Positions 26,191-35,059 of a stretch of DNA of 64,000 nt are shown in pieces. The notes under the pieces are model-generated. The model was not told where the DNA came from, made no database searches, and worked only from the letters and a program-made list of their open reading frames with translations. The stretch is from the NCBI RefSeq assembly GCF_000758585.1, contig NZ_CP009281.1:6386001-6450000 (forward strand), given 5' to 3'. The number at the start of each line of letters is the position of its first letter. Position 1 is the first letter of the stretch. The translations under genes were made by a program, and so were the position numbers. Origin of the DNA: Paenibacillus sp. FSL R5-0345. GTDB lineage: Bacteria > Bacillota > Bacilli > Paenibacillales > Paenibacillaceae.

Positions 26191-26202
26191 ACAGTGTGTT
26201 GC

Positions 26203-28422
26203 TTATTGCTCACTACCACGAGGGAGAGCTTCCTCCACCTCTTGATGTTTCCCCGGCCAGAATGCCCATCGACCAAACAGCGTCGTAATCGCGGGGACAA
26301 GAAACGGACGAACTACGAAGGTATCAAGCAGAATACCTAGAGCGGTAATGATACCAAATTGCACAAGCACCTGAATCGGTAAGCTAGCTAATACAGCGAA
26401 AGTACCTGCCAGAATAAGGCCCGCCGAGGTAATTACCGAGCTAGTCTCATTTACACCTTCTGCAATCGCCTGCTTAAGCGGCATGGTTTTACGCTTTTTC
26501 CAAATATTCGAGATCATAAAGATGTTGTAATCTTCTCCAAGTGCCACCAGGAATACAAAGGAATAAAGCGGGATCGCTCCCTGAATGGCATCTGCCCCCA
26601 TCACATAGTGAATAATAATCCAGCCTAAGCCAAGTGCAGAGAAGAAGGAGAGAATGACCGTTCCAACCAGATAAATGGTTGCCACTATGGAACGCAGATA
26701 TATCAATAACAGCAAGGTGATCAGCCCAATGACCACAGGGATAATCAGATCCGTATCACGATCTCCGATTTTTTTGGTATCATACTGAGTTGCTGTCTGA
26801 CCGCTTACCCAAACATGATCCGCAGGATTCTCAACCCCTACATCAATCAGCGCTTGCTCTGCCGTTGCTAGAAGGGCTGGAATATGCCCCATCGCTTCAA
26901 GTGAATAAGGATTGTTCTTAAATTCGAGATCGAAACCCAGAATATCCTTGTTCACAGCACCCTGCTGAGCGTCGGAAACCGTGTCCACATAGGTGAGCCC
27001 TCCGAGAATGACTTTGAGATCCTCTCCACTTGCTTGCCCCTTAGTATCAATAATCAGCTTAGCAGGAGCTAGTTCTCCCGGGGAAAACTGCTTACCGATG
27101 AGATCAAACCCTTCGCGGGACTCCATATTTTTAGGAAAAGAAGAAAGGATATCATACGTGAATTTGATTCCACTAGAGAACGAAGCCAGAATCCCTAGTC
27201 CGATAACGGTCACGCCTACGATAGCCCAAGGCCTGGAAACTACAAATCCGCCAATCCCTTTTTTATGGGAGACTTTTGGTTCTGGAGCAGGTTTGCCTTT
27301 AGCCTTGGCCCGTTCAACCTCCATTTGCGGAGTACGCGGAATGAATGGGAAGAACGAGGTCCGTCCGAAGATCGCCAACAGTGCAGGTACAAGCGTTAAG
27401 CTAGCAATTCCCATAATGAAAATCGACACGCTGAACGGTATTGCAAAGCGATGATAAGCTCCATACTTAGCCAGCAATAACGCAAACAGCGCGAGCACGA
27501 CAGTGAAGCCACTCATAGCGATAGCCCCTGAAGCATCGGTAATGGAACGAAGCAGGGCGCGACTTTTGCTTTGCTCTATCTTCAGAAGCTGACGGAATCG
27601 CGAGATCAGGAATAAACAATAATCCGTACCCGCACCGAACAACAGAACCGTCATGATGGAGACTGCCTGCGAATCTACGGTGATCCAGCCTTCTTGCGCC
27701 ATTTTCCCAAGAATCGGACTCGTTACACCATAAGCGAATCCAACTGCAATAAGAGGGATAAACGCCAAGATCGGCGAACGATAAATCACTAATAAGAACA
27801 CCAGCACAAGCATAACCGTAGCAATTAACAAGGAAACGTCAGCGTTCTGAAACAGGCCTGAAGCATCTATAGAGATGCCCACTGGACCCGTAACACGTAA
27901 ACTCAGGTCTTTTCCATCTACCTTAGCCGCGGAGGGGTCTCCACCCGTCTCTGTGTTTATGATCTTCTTCATTTCTGTCACAGCTTCACCGAGCTGATCA
28001 CTATCTGCCGTTTTATCAAAAAGCACCGGGGTTACCAGTGTACTAAGATCCTCAGATAATGAGGCTTGCAGTGCCTGCGGCGGCAGCTTCCCTAGTGGGG
28101 GAACAAAGTTCTGATGGGGTAACGGTTGCTGCTCCAACTTGTTGTATACAGCAGTGATATGTACTAAATCGTCTTGCGAAAGCCCACCTTCTCTATGCCA
28201 TACAAGCAATGCAGGTACTCCGCTTCCACTTGGAAATTCTTGTTCTGCAATGGCTGTTGCCTGTATTGATTGTGCATCATCTGGGAGATTGGGCGCATTA
28301 TTAGCAACTTGAGAATTCACTGCAGGCCATAATAGGGTAAGTGCACCTACTAGCACTATCCATACGAGAAGAGTAATCCATTTCGTCTTTTTTCCTGCCA
28401 CCCATTTACCGTAGCCTGACAT
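26203..28422 (-). CDS. MMPL/RND family transporter
   Basis: About 739 residues with two repeats of one helix, an extracellular domain and five clustered helices, as in MMPL proteins such as YdfJ/YdgH. Characteristic stretches are FGAGTDYCLFLISRF in the first half and ALGEDYNIFMISNIWKKR in the second, each holding the proton-relay Asp (GxDY/GEDY) of the fourth helix; a Pro/Lys-rich cytosolic loop separates the halves. It probably exports a lipid or hydrophobic compound with proton drive. The ATG at 28422 has GAGAGG at 9 bases, while the earlier ATG at 28431 touches that site. Neighbouring genes do not define the substrate. Confidence 0.9.
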   Translation of the reverse strand: MSGYGKWVAGKKTKWITLLVWIVLVGALTLLWPAVNSQVANNAPNLPDDAQSIQATAIAEQEFPSGSGVPALLVWHREGGLSQDDLVHITAVYNKLEQQPLPHQNFVPPLGKLPPQALQASLSEDLSTLVTPVLFDKTADSDQLGEAVTEMKKIINTETGGDPSAAKVDGKDLSLRVTGPVGISIDASGLFQNADVSLLIATVMLVLVFLLVIYRSPILAFIPLIAVGFAYGVTSPILGKMAQEGWITVDSQAVSIMTVLLFGAGTDYCLFLISRFRQLLKIEQSKSRALLRSITDASGAIAMSGFTVVLALFALLLAKYGAYHRFAIPFSVSIFIMGIASLTLVPALLAIFGRTSFFPFIPRTPQMEVERAKAKGKPAPEPKVSHKKGIGGFVVSRPWAIVGVTVIGLGILASFSSGIKFTYDILSSFPKNMESREGFDLIGKQFSPGELAPAKLIIDTKGQASGEDLKVILGGLTYVDTVSDAQQGAVNKDILGFDLEFKNNPYSLEAMGHIPALLATAEQALIDVGVENPADHVWVSGQTATQYDTKKIGDRDTDLIIPVVIGLITLLLLIYLRSIVATIYLVGTVILSFFSALGLGWIIIHYVMGADAIQGAIPLYSFVFLVALGEDYNIFMISNIWKKRKTMPLKQAIAEGVNETSSVITSAGLILAGTFAVLASLPIQVLVQFGIITALGILLDTFVVRPFLVPAITTLFGRWAFWPGKHQEVEEALPRGSEQ

Positions 28423-28559
28423 TCCCTTCATCCTCTCTTTTATCGTGCAGCCTCAAAAATGAGCCGCGGGTCATTTTTGATTCTATCATACCTATCCTTA
28501 AATTTTTAATCAAACCTTTTTTTATTATGAATGCTGTCTTAAGAGATCCCACCACATAT

Positions 28560-28609
28560 AAAATACCCCTCCTTCACATAAATAATCAGCAAAATGTGAA
28601 AGGAGGGGT
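28560..28609 (-). terminator. Terminator of the MarR-ABC operon
   Basis: On the minus strand ACCCCTCC..TCACA pairs with TGTGAAGGAGGGGT around a 16-base loop (one bulge), followed by ATTTTA. It lies about 35 bases after the last stop. Confidence 0.75.
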
Positions 28610-28643
28610 TTATAGTTTGCTATAATTTTTTCTTCACTTTAAT

Positions 28644-30533
28644 TTAGCCTGCGTCCAAATCACCTTCGGAGAACTGACTGTTGTAAAGATCAGCATAGAA
28701 TCCGCCTTGTGCAAGCAGTTCCTCGTGGTTGCCCTTCTCGATTACACTACCTTGATTCATAACAAGGATCAGGTCGGCATCTCGAATCGTCGAAAGACGG
28801 TGAGCAATTACGAAGCTGGTTCTGTTTTGCATCAATGCCTTCATTGCTTTTTGAATTAATAATTCTGTCCGTGTGTCGACACTGCTTGTTGCTTCATCAA
28901 GGATAAGGATCGATGGATCGGCCAGAATGGCACGAGCAATTGTAATCAGTTGCTTCTGCCCTTGTGAAATGTTAGAAGCTTCTTCATTTAACACCGTATT
29001 GTAGCCAAGCGGAAGTGTGCGAATAAAGTGATCGGCATGAGCAGCCTTGGCCGCACGCACCACATCAGCTTCTGAGGCACCTTCACGACCGTAAGCAATA
29101 TTATCACGGATCGTACCATTGAACAGCCAGGTATCCTGAAGCACCATACCAAATTTGCTGCGCAGATCACTCCGTTTCATATCGGTAATGTTCACACCAT
29201 CAATGATAATTTCCCCATCGTTGAGCTCGTAGAAACGCATCAACAGGTTAATCAGAGTGGTTTTACCAGCACCAGTAGGACCGACAATCGCTATGGTCTG
29301 ACCTGGACTAACCTCAATATTCATGTCCTCAATCAGAATTGCATCTTCTTTATATCCGAATTTCACATGACGGAACTCAACGGAACCTTCCGGAGTACCT
29401 TCATCAAGCTTCGCAAGCGTAGTATTAACTTCCTTAACTTCCTCTTCTTCATCCAGAAGCTCAAATACCCGTTCTGCAGAAGCAATAGTGGATTGAATAA
29501 TATTAGCAATGTTAGCCGTTTGTGCAATCGGCTGGGTGAACTGACGGGAATACTGAATAAAAGCTTGAATATCCCCGACATCGATCATTTTTTTAGTAAC
29601 AAAGATACCGCCGACTACACAAATCATTACATAACCTAAGTTACCGATAAACATCATGAGCGGCATAATCATACCAGACATGAATTGGGCACGCCAGCCT
29701 GAATCGTAAAGCTTATCATTAATTTCATCGAAATCCTTAAGGGATTGCGGCTCACGACCAAATGCTTTAATAATCCGGTGACCTGTATACATTTCTTCTA
29801 CATGACCGTTCAACTGACCGAGTGACTTCTGCTGTCCAACAAAATAAGTCTGCGAGCGCTTGGAGATAGCCATAATCACAACGAAGCTGAGTGGCAATGT
29901 AACAATTGTAATCAAAGTCAGCCATGGGCTGATGGTAAGCATCATTACAATGACACCGATAATGGTGACGATAGAAGTAATCAGTTGAGTTAAGCTCTGT
30001 TGCAGTGTAGTACTGATGTTATCCACATCATTCGTAGCACGGCTTAGAATTTCCCCATGAGTACGGGAATCAAAATATTTCAAAGGCAACCGTTCCAGCT
30101 TACTGTTAATCTGCTCACGCATGTCGAAAACGACCTTCTGAGCTACACCAGCCATTACATACTGCTGAATATAGCTGAACAGAGCGCTAAGCAAATACAG
30201 ACCGGCAAGTATGATCAGGATATCATTAATGTATCCAAAATCAATGGAGGCTCCCTCAACTCCCATTAATTTTCCGTAAGCACCTTCGAACAGTTTAGTT
30301 GTTGCTTTACCCATAACTTTAGGGCTGAAAATACTAAATACAGTACTGGCAATAGCCATAACCAAAACGATGATTAATTGAACCATACGAGGTCTTAAAT
30401 ACTTAATCAGACGACGAAGTGTACCCTTAAAGTCTTTAGCCTTTTCCGCAGGCATCCTCATGCCAGGACCGCCACCAGGTCCTGGACCTTTGTGGGCGCG
30501 CGGAGCTACAGGTTTATTGTTTTGTTCGCTCAT
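28644..30533 (-). CDS. ABC exporter half-transporter (permease-ATPase), second subunit
   Basis: 629 residues. A six-helix membrane domain (about 40-340) is followed by the ATPase: Walker A IVGPTGAGKTTLINLL, Q-loop GMVLQDTWLF, signature NISQGQKQL and Walker B SILILDEATSSVD. The Gly/Pro-rich N-terminus before TM1 is typical of YfiC/YheH-type multidrug half-transporters. The ABC signature deviates from LSGGQ (NISQGQ), as usual in one half of heterodimers, so it should pair with the upstream half-transporter. The start overlaps the partner's stop by 4 bases (ATGA). It likely extrudes drugs or peptides. Confidence 0.93.
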   Translation of the reverse strand: MSEQNNKPVAPRAHKGPGPGGGPGMRMPAEKAKDFKGTLRRLIKYLRPRMVQLIIVLVMAIASTVFSIFSPKVMGKATTKLFEGAYGKLMGVEGASIDFGYINDILIILAGLYLLSALFSYIQQYVMAGVAQKVVFDMREQINSKLERLPLKYFDSRTHGEILSRATNDVDNISTTLQQSLTQLITSIVTIIGVIVMMLTISPWLTLITIVTLPLSFVVIMAISKRSQTYFVGQQKSLGQLNGHVEEMYTGHRIIKAFGREPQSLKDFDEINDKLYDSGWRAQFMSGMIMPLMMFIGNLGYVMICVVGGIFVTKKMIDVGDIQAFIQYSRQFTQPIAQTANIANIIQSTIASAERVFELLDEEEEVKEVNTTLAKLDEGTPEGSVEFRHVKFGYKEDAILIEDMNIEVSPGQTIAIVGPTGAGKTTLINLLMRFYELNDGEIIIDGVNITDMKRSDLRSKFGMVLQDTWLFNGTIRDNIAYGREGASEADVVRAAKAAHADHFIRTLPLGYNTVLNEEASNISQGQKQLITIARAILADPSILILDEATSSVDTRTELLIQKAMKALMQNRTSFVIAHRLSTIRDADLILVMNQGSVIEKGNHEELLAQGGFYADLYNSQFSEGDLDAG

Positions 30534-32299
30534 GCTATTTCCTCCTCTGACAGCTGCGAGGATACGATCTCGCGGTACACATCACTGCTCGCGAGCAGTT
30601 CACGGTGAGTGCCCATTCCGGCGATTTCACCCTCATCAATAACAATAATCCGGTCGGCATCCATAACGGTACTAACCCGTTGAGCTACGATTAGAACAGT
30701 GGATTCCGTGGTTTCATCTTTGAGTGCCGCGCGAAGCTTAGCATCTGTTTTGAAATCAAGTGCAGAGAAGCTGTCGTCAAACAGATAAACTTGAGGTTTT
30801 CTCACAAGAGCACGTGCAATGGACAACCGCTGTTTCTGACCACCGGAGACATTACTTCCGCCTTGAGCAATTTCAGAATCAAACCCATCTTTCATGGCTG
30901 ACACGAAATCGTAGGCTTGAGCTACCTTGGCTGCATGAATAATTTCTTCATCGGTAGCATCCTCTTTACCGTAGCGAATGTTTTCGTTAATCGTACCTGA
31001 GAACAATACCGCTTTTTGAGGAATGTAACCAATTTTGCTCCGTAGCTCTTCTTGTGTCATTTCACGTACATCTACCCCGTTCACACGAACCGCACCTTCA
31101 TTGACATCATAGAACCTTGGAATCAAGCTAAGCAGCGTAGATTTACCCGAACCTGTACCGCCGATAATGGCAGTAACTTCACCCGGACGAGCACTGAAGC
31201 TAATTTTCGAAAGTGCAGGTTGTTCCGCGCCAGGATAAGAAAAGGAAACATTATCAAATTCAACAAAACCACGCATATGATCACGGCCATCTTTTTTAGT
31301 AGCTTGAGCCGTTGTTTGCAATTCACTCTCTGAAGGATCTGTGAACTCCGGCCGCATATCGAGCACTTCATTGATACGCAAGGCAGAAGCTGACGCACGA
31401 GGAATCAACACGAACATCATCGATACCATAATCAGGGAGAACATAATTTGCATCGCATATTGAATAAATGCCATCAGTGAGCCGACTTGTAAATCGCCGT
31501 CACCAATCCGGATTCCACCAAAGTAAAGAATTGCGATCATGGAAAAGTTCATAACAATCATCATAAGCGGCATTAAACCGGCCATAATTTTATTTACTTT
31601 GATCGCTGTGTCTGTCAGATCACGGTTAGCCTCGGAGAAGCGCTTATTCTCATGATCAATTCGGTTAAATGAACGGATAACACGGATACCTGTCAAATGT
31701 TCACGCAGCACCAGATTTAATTTATCCAGCTTAACCTGTATCGCTTTAAACAACGGTAATCCCTTCATCCCGATGAAGAAAATTGCGCCTACGAGTACCG
31801 GAATTACTACTACGAAGATCAAGGATAATTTCGCATCTTCAGAAACCGCCATGATGATACCACCAATCATCATCATCGGTGCACCAATCATCATACGCAG
31901 CATCATGGTAAGTACAGTCTGCACCTGCGTAATATCATTCGTTGTACGTGTAATTAAGGATGCAGTACCGAGCTTATCGAACTCATGCAGCGTAAAATTC
32001 TCTACATGGTTAAACACACGAGCACGGGTAAGTTTACCGAACCCCGCTGCCACTTTTGCCGATAAGTAACTGGCAATGACTGAACATAACGCCCCGCCCC
32101 CTGCAACTAGAAGCATGAAGCTACCTATTTTCCAAATATAAGTACGGTCCCCTTGAACAATCCCTTTGTCCACGATGTCGGACATCAGCGTAGGGAGGTA
32201 TAAGTCGCCCATGGACTGCAAGAACACAAGAATTAATACAGCACCAATAGCTACTCGAAATGGCTTCAGTTGTTTAAATAATTTAATCAAGCTTCTCAT
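30530..32299 (-). CDS. ABC exporter half-transporter (permease-ATPase), first subunit
   Basis: 589 residues. It has six membrane helices, then Walker A IIGGTGSGKSTLLSLI, Q-loop IGYIPQKAVLFSG, canonical signature NVSGGQKQRLSIARAL and Walker B VYLFDDSFSALD. The Asp-Asp ending of Walker B in place of Asp-Glu suggests this subunit carries the non-catalytic site of an asymmetric heterodimer, as in BmrC-, LmrC- and YfiB-like exporters. It overlaps the MarR stop by 17 bases and its partner by 4, so all three are one operon. Confidence 0.93.
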   Translation of the reverse strand: MRSLIKLFKQLKPFRVAIGAVLILVFLQSMGDLYLPTLMSDIVDKGIVQGDRTYIWKIGSFMLLVAGGGALCSVIASYLSAKVAAGFGKLTRARVFNHVENFTLHEFDKLGTASLITRTTNDITQVQTVLTMMLRMMIGAPMMMIGGIIMAVSEDAKLSLIFVVVIPVLVGAIFFIGMKGLPLFKAIQVKLDKLNLVLREHLTGIRVIRSFNRIDHENKRFSEANRDLTDTAIKVNKIMAGLMPLMMIVMNFSMIAILYFGGIRIGDGDLQVGSLMAFIQYAMQIMFSLIMVSMMFVLIPRASASALRINEVLDMRPEFTDPSESELQTTAQATKKDGRDHMRGFVEFDNVSFSYPGAEQPALSKISFSARPGEVTAIIGGTGSGKSTLLSLIPRFYDVNEGAVRVNGVDVREMTQEELRSKIGYIPQKAVLFSGTINENIRYGKEDATDEEIIHAAKVAQAYDFVSAMKDGFDSEIAQGGSNVSGGQKQRLSIARALVRKPQVYLFDDSFSALDFKTDAKLRAALKDETTESTVLIVAQRVSTVMDADRIIVIDEGEIAGMGTHRELLASSDVYREIVSSQLSEEEIA

Positions 32300-32804
32300 C
32301 TCCGTTCATTTGTAGCCTATCCCAATTAGGTGGCGGATTATCCTCAACGAATGCATGTACTTTCAGCAACAGTTCTGTGAGCTGCTTAGTCTCTTTTTCA
32401 CCTAAGTACTGTACGAGCTCATCAAGCATTGCATCTCTATATTGCTCTGCTCTTCGTGTGAGTTTTTTTCCGCTCTCCGTCAATTTCACGCGTACGACTC
32501 TCCGATCCGAAGGATCTGCGTGTCTTTCCACCATTTGTTTCGCCTCAAGACTATTAATCAACTGCGTAATAGTTGGAGGTGTGAATCCGAGAAGTCGGCT
32601 GATCTCAGATATCTTTAGACCCTCATCATCAGAATGATTCCATTTTTCAATGCATATCATTAAAGTCATCTCACTCGGCTTATGGCCTTCAACACCTTTG
32701 TGCCATTGGCCTTTATGCAGCCTTTTCATCGCCGCAAAAAGCTTGTGTGCGACTGAATTTTCAGTATCTTCTGTATTTCCTCCGTTTATCCCAATTTCCT
32801 TCAC
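32283..32804 (-). CDS. MarR family regulator of the ABC exporter operon
   Basis: 173 residues. The winged helix reads LKISEISRLLGFTPPTITQLINSLE followed by the wing DPSDRRVVRVKLTESG. It probably represses the promoter in front of it and is released by a toxic ligand, inducing the exporter genes. The GTG at 32804 is the longest plausible start; a GGAGG inside the frame (about 15 codons later) has no good start codon after it, so the exact N-terminus is uncertain. Two palindromes lie just upstream of the gene. Confidence 0.9.
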   Translation of the reverse strand: MKEIGINGGNTEDTENSVAHKLFAAMKRLHKGQWHKGVEGHKPSEMTLMICIEKWNHSDDEGLKISEISRLLGFTPPTITQLINSLEAKQMVERHADPSDRRVVRVKLTESGKKLTRRAEQYRDAMLDELVQYLGEKETKQLTELLLKVHAFVEDNPPPNWDRLQMNGDEKLD

Positions 32805-32811
32805 CTCTAAT

Positions 32812-32888
32812 TTAGTTAGGTCAACTAATTATTAAATACTATATTATTTAGGCTACCTAATTATATTTTCGGTGCAACGCTTTGTCAA
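32812..32888 (-). promoter_or_regulatory. Consensus promoter and two MarR operators
   Basis: On the minus strand TTGACA (32888-32883) and TATAAT (32865-32860) are 17 bases apart. Palindrome TTAGG-CTA-CCTAA (32848-32860) abuts the -10 and covers the start point. TTAGTT-N5-AACTAA (32812-32828) lies between it and the gene. Their placement supports repression by the MarR protein. Confidence 0.8.
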
Positions 32889-32914
32889 ATTTTGAATACG
32901 CTATCAATTATTAC

Positions 32915-32950
32915 GAAAAAGAAAACTCCCAAGCTCAAGGGCAAGGGAGT
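32915..32950 (-). terminator. Terminator after the receptor-propeptide unit
   Basis: On the minus strand ACTCCC pairs with GGGAGT around a 14-base loop with further internal pairing, followed by TTTTCTTTTTCG. It lies about 58 bases after the propeptide stop. Confidence 0.7.
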
Positions 32951-33007
32951 CCAGTTTCGTATATGTATTACTCTGTATTATAAAAATACTGAATAGATCG
33001 TTTCAAT

Positions 33008-33130
33008 CTACCAATTAGCTCCGTGCTCGTAAGTCGTAATACCGCCTTGGCTTCCAGAGCCTACAGGTCCGATAATGATGAAGCTAAACAATGCTAACAC
33101 ACTTGCCATCATCAATAGTGATTTTTTCAT
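33008..33130 (-). CDS. Secreted signalling propeptide (Phr/AimP-like), 40 residues
   Basis: A short gene overlapping the last 47 bases of the receptor gene in another frame. The ATG at 33130 has a strong GGGAGG 9 bases upstream. The product has a Lys-Lys N-terminus (MKKSLLMMAS), a hydrophobic core to about residue 20 (VLALFSFIII), and a small Gly/Ser-rich segment (GPVGSGSQGG) before the polar C-terminus ITTYEHGANW. That is the plan of RRNPP pro-signals: Sec export, cleavage, and a C-terminal 5-10 residue peptide imported by an oligopeptide permease to bind the receptor. Position, overlap and orientation copy rap-phr and aimR-aimP pairs. The mature peptide is probably within the last ten residues; that is inference. 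Confidence 0.8.
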   Translation of the reverse strand: MKKSLLMMASVLALFSFIIIGPVGSGSQGGITTYEHGANW

Positions 33131-34484
33131 GCTGTCTCACCTCCCTTATCAAATTTCTATATCTGTTCTGCTGATCAGTAGTTGCATAATCCCTATTAGT
33201 CTCAAATAAGGTTACACAATTAATAAAATCTTTTCCGTTGTTCTGCTTAATAGCTAATTCCAAACACTGAATGATATAATCCACGCCTGTACTATACTTT
33301 TTTCGGGTTATGAGATACATCGCAACTTGATAGTTTAACCGATATACACGATCCACATTATTAGGCTCCTGAAACTCCTCAAATCGCAACATCTCGCGCG
33401 AAAAACGTGAAAGCACACTGTCTGCAGAGAACCCATGACGATTAGCTGCATCCATAATAGTAATAAGACCTACCAAAATTTCACCAGGATGATCAGCCAA
33501 AAAAGCTGTATATTCCGGTAAAACAGACACATTCCCCTCTAACATCTCCAGTGTAAAGCTATTAGCAGTTGCAAACAACCGAAAATGCTCTACAGCTTCA
33601 CGGCCTTCCTCATTCATCATTTCAAACCAGCTCAGATCAGCATAGCCTGCAGTATACTTTTTCGCTGCTTCATATTTACCTTGTTTGGTTAGAGCAGTCG
33701 CTTTAAGCAAATATCCATGACCATAATAGACAATGAGCGGACGTTCTGTACGAAGATCTTCAACTCGTCTGCCTTCACTCTTTCGCAGTTGATCACGATA
33801 CACGGCATTAGCCAGGGTTCTCAGTTCATCAGCAAAGTTCTCCATATCTACCCATCTACGCAGACCGTAGCATAATTGTGATAGCATAAGCAGACCATCC
33901 AATTGCATATCCTCAGGAAGACGGCCTCTAAATGGTCCAAAGGTGATCACCGCTCGTAATTTCTCATCTGTATCAACTATCGATTGCATCGATCTAAATA
34001 TACGAAAATGACTGATCGCCAATCTCTCTGAGTAACTGTCGGACTCATTCTCTGCTACAACTTTATAGAAAAATATAGATTCATTCACTTTTCCTTTATT
34101 AAACAATTTATCAGCCACTGAATAAACGATATCCAGCGATTTCGGATATTCCAATAACCTATTTAATGTTTCATCTATGCATTGCTGCTTGCCCAATTCA
34201 GCGCAGCGTATTAAAAAAGGCTCCACCCTGCGGCGGGAGACCTTCTCCTCATTGAAGCATTCATCAACATACAACGGATACAACCAACCATCAGGAAAAC
34301 CAAAGGCTTTAATGATTGCATCTATTTGTCCCAAGGACATAGGCTTCGGTGGATTCCCATGCAGAATTGCACTGAGACTTCCTCGATTCAGACCACAAAT
34401 TTTTGAGAAAGAGGCGAGATTATGGCCGGAGCGGGACAGATTTTTCTCAATTTCTGAGCGTATAGTTGTTAACTTTCCCTCCAC
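33084..34484 (-). CDS. HTH-TPR quorum-sensing receptor of RRNPP type (AimR/PlcR-like)
   Basis: 466 residues. An N-terminal XRE-type helix-turn-helix (about 15-60: LASFSKICGLNRGSLSAIL) is followed by GFPDGWLYPLYVDEC and a long all-helical region. Repeats there look like TPRs (KLFNKGKVNESIFFYKVVAE, ALTKQGKYEAAKKYTAGYA, YLITRKKYSTGVDYIIQCLE). This is the build of peptide-responsive DNA-binding receptors such as PlcR, NprR and AimR, and of AimR-like proteins known in Paenibacillus. It would bind its target promoter and change state when the reimported peptide binds. GTG start at 34484 follows GGGGGTG. The propeptide gene overlaps its 3' end. The target genes are unknown; no phage genes are nearby, so it is probably a host regulator. 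Confidence 0.87.
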   Translation of the reverse strand: MEGKLTTIRSEIEKNLSRSGHNLASFSKICGLNRGSLSAILHGNPPKPMSLGQIDAIIKAFGFPDGWLYPLYVDECFNEEKVSRRRVEPFLIRCAELGKQQCIDETLNRLLEYPKSLDIVYSVADKLFNKGKVNESIFFYKVVAENESDSYSERLAISHFRIFRSMQSIVDTDEKLRAVITFGPFRGRLPEDMQLDGLLMLSQLCYGLRRWVDMENFADELRTLANAVYRDQLRKSEGRRVEDLRTERPLIVYYGHGYLLKATALTKQGKYEAAKKYTAGYADLSWFEMMNEEGREAVEHFRLFATANSFTLEMLEGNVSVLPEYTAFLADHPGEILVGLITIMDAANRHGFSADSVLSRFSREMLRFEEFQEPNNVDRVYRLNYQVAMYLITRKKYSTGVDYIIQCLELAIKQNNGKDFINCVTLFETNRDYATTDQQNRYRNLIREVRQHEKITIDDGKCVSIV

Positions 34485-34528
34485 TCGGCACCCCCAAAGT
34501 TCGACTTGAAAAGATTCTATTAATTGAC

Positions 34529-34571
34529 ATTATAGGTGAAAGTTATGGATTGTACAACCAATAGATTGTAC
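34529..34571 (-). promoter_or_regulatory. Promoter of the receptor gene with direct repeats at -35
   Basis: On the minus strand TTGTAC (34557-34552) and TATAAT (34534-34529) are 17 bases apart. The -35 lies in one of two direct copies of GTACAATC (34555-34548 and 34571-34564), spaced 16 bases. These may be binding sites for the receptor itself or another regulator. Confidence 0.65.
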
Positions 34572-34574
34572 GAC

Positions 34575-34602
34575 AAAAAGAGGAGCGTATTTCTCTCCTC
34601 TT
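34575..34602 (-). terminator. Terminator of the Spo0E-like gene
   Basis: On the minus strand AGAGGAG pairs with CTCCTCT around a 10-base loop, followed by TTTTTG. It separates the Spo0E-like gene from the receptor promoter, so the two are not simply one operon. Confidence 0.75.
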
Positions 34603-34650
34603 TATCGGTTGGATCTTCGTAATAGTGTAATTCTATGGATGTATCGAAGT

Positions 34651-34920
34651 TTAACTTATTGTAATAGCGGCTTTTGAGCTTCTGCCGTAGGGCGTTGCGC
34701 CTGACTTGCGACTACGCAAATTCTCCATCATCTTATGTTGTGCCAGCAAAATATAGCTGTCCAATCGCTCGCTTAGCTCTAATACTGCATGGTCACTAAG
34801 ACTCCGTTGCTCCGCAACTTCCAGCAATTCACATCTAAGGCTCTCTATAGTCACAAACAGTTCATCTTCTCTGTAGTCTCTTCTATAAATATTCTCGGAA
34901 GAACCTTGATATAATGTCAC
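34651..34920 (-). CDS. Spo0E-like aspartyl-phosphate phosphatase
   Basis: About 89 residues from a GTG at 34920, preceded by AAGGAG with 6-base spacing; longer versions reaching 34989 lack a ribosome site. The two-helix Spo0E fold is visible: IESLRCELLEVAEQRSLSD, then ELSERLDSYILLAQHKM, with the SxxLD signature (SERLD). Family members dephosphorylate Spo0A~P and delay sporulation. The C-terminal SRKSGATPYGRSSKAA is extra and probably disordered. It lies just upstream of the peptide-receptor genes on the same strand, echoing the role of Rap phosphatases in the same pathway. Confidence 0.8.
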   Translation of the reverse strand: MTLYQGSSENIYRRDYREDELFVTIESLRCELLEVAEQRSLSDHAVLELSERLDSYILLAQHKMMENLRSRKSGATPYGRSSKAAITIS

Positions 34921-35059
34921 AACTCTCTCCTTCTCTCTATCAACTTCTCCATCTATCATAATCCATGATACCAAAAAACATATTTTCAAAAAAAAAGAAA
35001 AAAATACATTGTATCTACAATAATAAAATCACTATTTATTCAGAGTGATCCATTGAATC

